From JANLQX01 sp031406385 (GTDB taxonomy: Bacteria; Actinomycetota; Acidimicrobiia; Acidimicrobiales; JANYDT01): a DNA stretch of 7,558 bases. The DNA lies in the NCBI GenBank assembly GCA_031406385.1, contig JANOHI010000274.1, positions 1 through 7,558 on the forward strand, written 5' to 3'. Position numbers and translations under genes: made by a program. Positions 7,123 through 7,558 of the stretch are shown in pieces. A model generated the notes under the pieces. It saw only the letters and a list, made by a program, of their open reading frames with translations. It did no database searches and was not told where the DNA came from. Each line of letters starts with the position of its first letter. Position 1 is the stretch's first letter.

Positions 7123-7203
7123 TCTGGGTCAGCTCAGCGCGTTGGGTCGGGATTTGTGCAAAAAGGGCGAGTTCGCCGACCCAACGACGTCAGCTGACCC
7201 AGA
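7123..7203. repeat. Large interrupted inverted repeat between convergent genes
   Basis: The outer arms TCTGGGTCAGCT (7123-7134) and AGCTGACCCAGA (7192-7203) pair over 12 bp. A 6-by-6-base unpaired interval follows, then the inner arms GTTGGGTCGG (7141-7150) and CCGACCCAAC (7176-7185) pair over 10 bp around a 25-base loop. Both arms contain the shared core TGGGTC/GACCCA. The loop holds AAAAA and a small GGCG/CGCC self-pairing. It lies 28 bases after the glycosyltransferase stop. It could end transcription of the plus-strand unit, be a bidirectional terminator together with 7209-7238, or be one copy of a dispersed palindromic element. Confidence 0.7.
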
Positions 7204-7208
7204 ACGCG

Positions 7209-7238
7209 CCGATGGGCGGCCCGGAAGCCGCCCATCGG
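7209..7238. terminator. Perfect 12-bp hairpin, probable bidirectional terminator
   Basis: CCGATGGGCGGC (7209-7220) and GCCGCCCATCGG (7227-7238) pair without mismatch around a 6-base loop (CCGGAA). The hairpin is centred in the spacer between convergent genes, 30 bases after the glutamine synthetase stop on the minus strand. Neither side is followed by a T-run, as is common for GC-rich actinobacterial terminators. The main job is most likely ending glutamine synthetase transcripts, and also plus-strand read-through. Confidence 0.65.
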
Positions 7239-7268
7239 TCGCAGAACTCAACTATGGAGAAACGAAGC

Positions 7269-7558
7269 TCAGGCGAGTGCGGAGCAGATCGTGTCGGTCA
7301 GCAGACGGGCAACGGTGTAGGGGTCCATGTTGGCGTTCGGGCGACGGTCTTCCATGTAGCCCTTGCCGTCGATCGGGACCTGCCAAGGGATACGGACCGA
7401 CGCACCACGGTTCGACACTCCGTAGGAGTACTTGTTGTACGGGGCGGTCTCGTGCTTGCCGGCCAAGCCGCTTGCGATCTTCCGTGATGAAGGCCACCCC
7501 CGCGCGCATTGCGTCGGCGGGGTGTTCGAACTGCGCCGCGCGTCCTTCGAGAAAAATC
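7269..7558 (-). pseudogene. Glutamine synthetase, type II (GlnII-like), C-terminal part with apparent frameshift, cut by window edge
   Basis: The enzyme makes glutamine from glutamate, ammonia and ATP. The C-terminal residues show the type II signature AGKHETAPYNKYSYG, then NRGASVRIP, GKGYMEDRRPNANMDPY and a final TICSALA before TGA at 7271-7269. The upstream stretch on the same strand reads MRAGVAFITEDRKRL in a different frame, which joins sensibly to AGKHET if one T is removed from CTTGGCC (plus positions 7461-7467, extra base at 7465 or 7466). As given, the reading frame is therefore broken by +1. The break lies about 90 bases from the window end. A sequencing or assembly error is at least as likely as a true mutation, because both sides look well conserved. 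If the base is an error, this is the intact 3' end of a functional gene. It converges on the nadE unit. Confidence 0.82.

Overview
The window is a high-GC (roughly two-thirds G+C by eye), densely packed bacterial chromosome segment. Codon third positions are strongly G/C, and several neighbouring genes overlap by four bases. The actinobacterial-type ferrochelatase with Fe-S cysteines, the Mycobacterium-like NAD synthetase and the type II glutamine synthetase all point to an actinobacterium. A lineage such as Acidimicrobiia is plausible but cannot be proven from this stretch. All genes with recognisable functions are housekeeping genes. I see no phage, plasmid, transposase, CRISPR, rRNA or tRNA gene.

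Layout. (1) Positions 1-638, minus strand: the N-terminal 212 residues of a group 1/2 sigma-70 factor, running off the left edge. (2) Positions 811-2498, minus strand: a two-gene unit of ferrochelatase (hemH/cpfC) followed by an unrecognised 204-residue protein whose GTG start overlaps the hemH stop. (3) Positions 2499-2735: the spacer between divergent hemH and nadE, holding a 22-base perfect palindrome and an adjacent long hairpin. (4) Positions 2736-7095, plus strand: a three-gene unit of glutamine-dependent NAD+ synthetase (nadE), a half-size ABC exporter (membrane domain fused to ATPase) and a family 2 glycosyltransferase, with 4-base overlaps at both junctions. (5) Positions 7096-7268: a convergent spacer with a large interrupted inverted repeat and a perfect 12-bp hairpin. 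(6) Positions 7269-7558, minus strand: the C-terminal end of a type II glutamine synthetase, apparently disrupted by a single extra base near 7465 and then running off the right edge.

The genes cover transcription initiation, haem synthesis, NAD synthesis and nitrogen assimilation. The least explained parts are the uncharacterised hemH partner, the coupling of nadE to an exporter and a glycosyltransferase, and the structured DNA in the two spacers. I found no convincing new multi-gene system.
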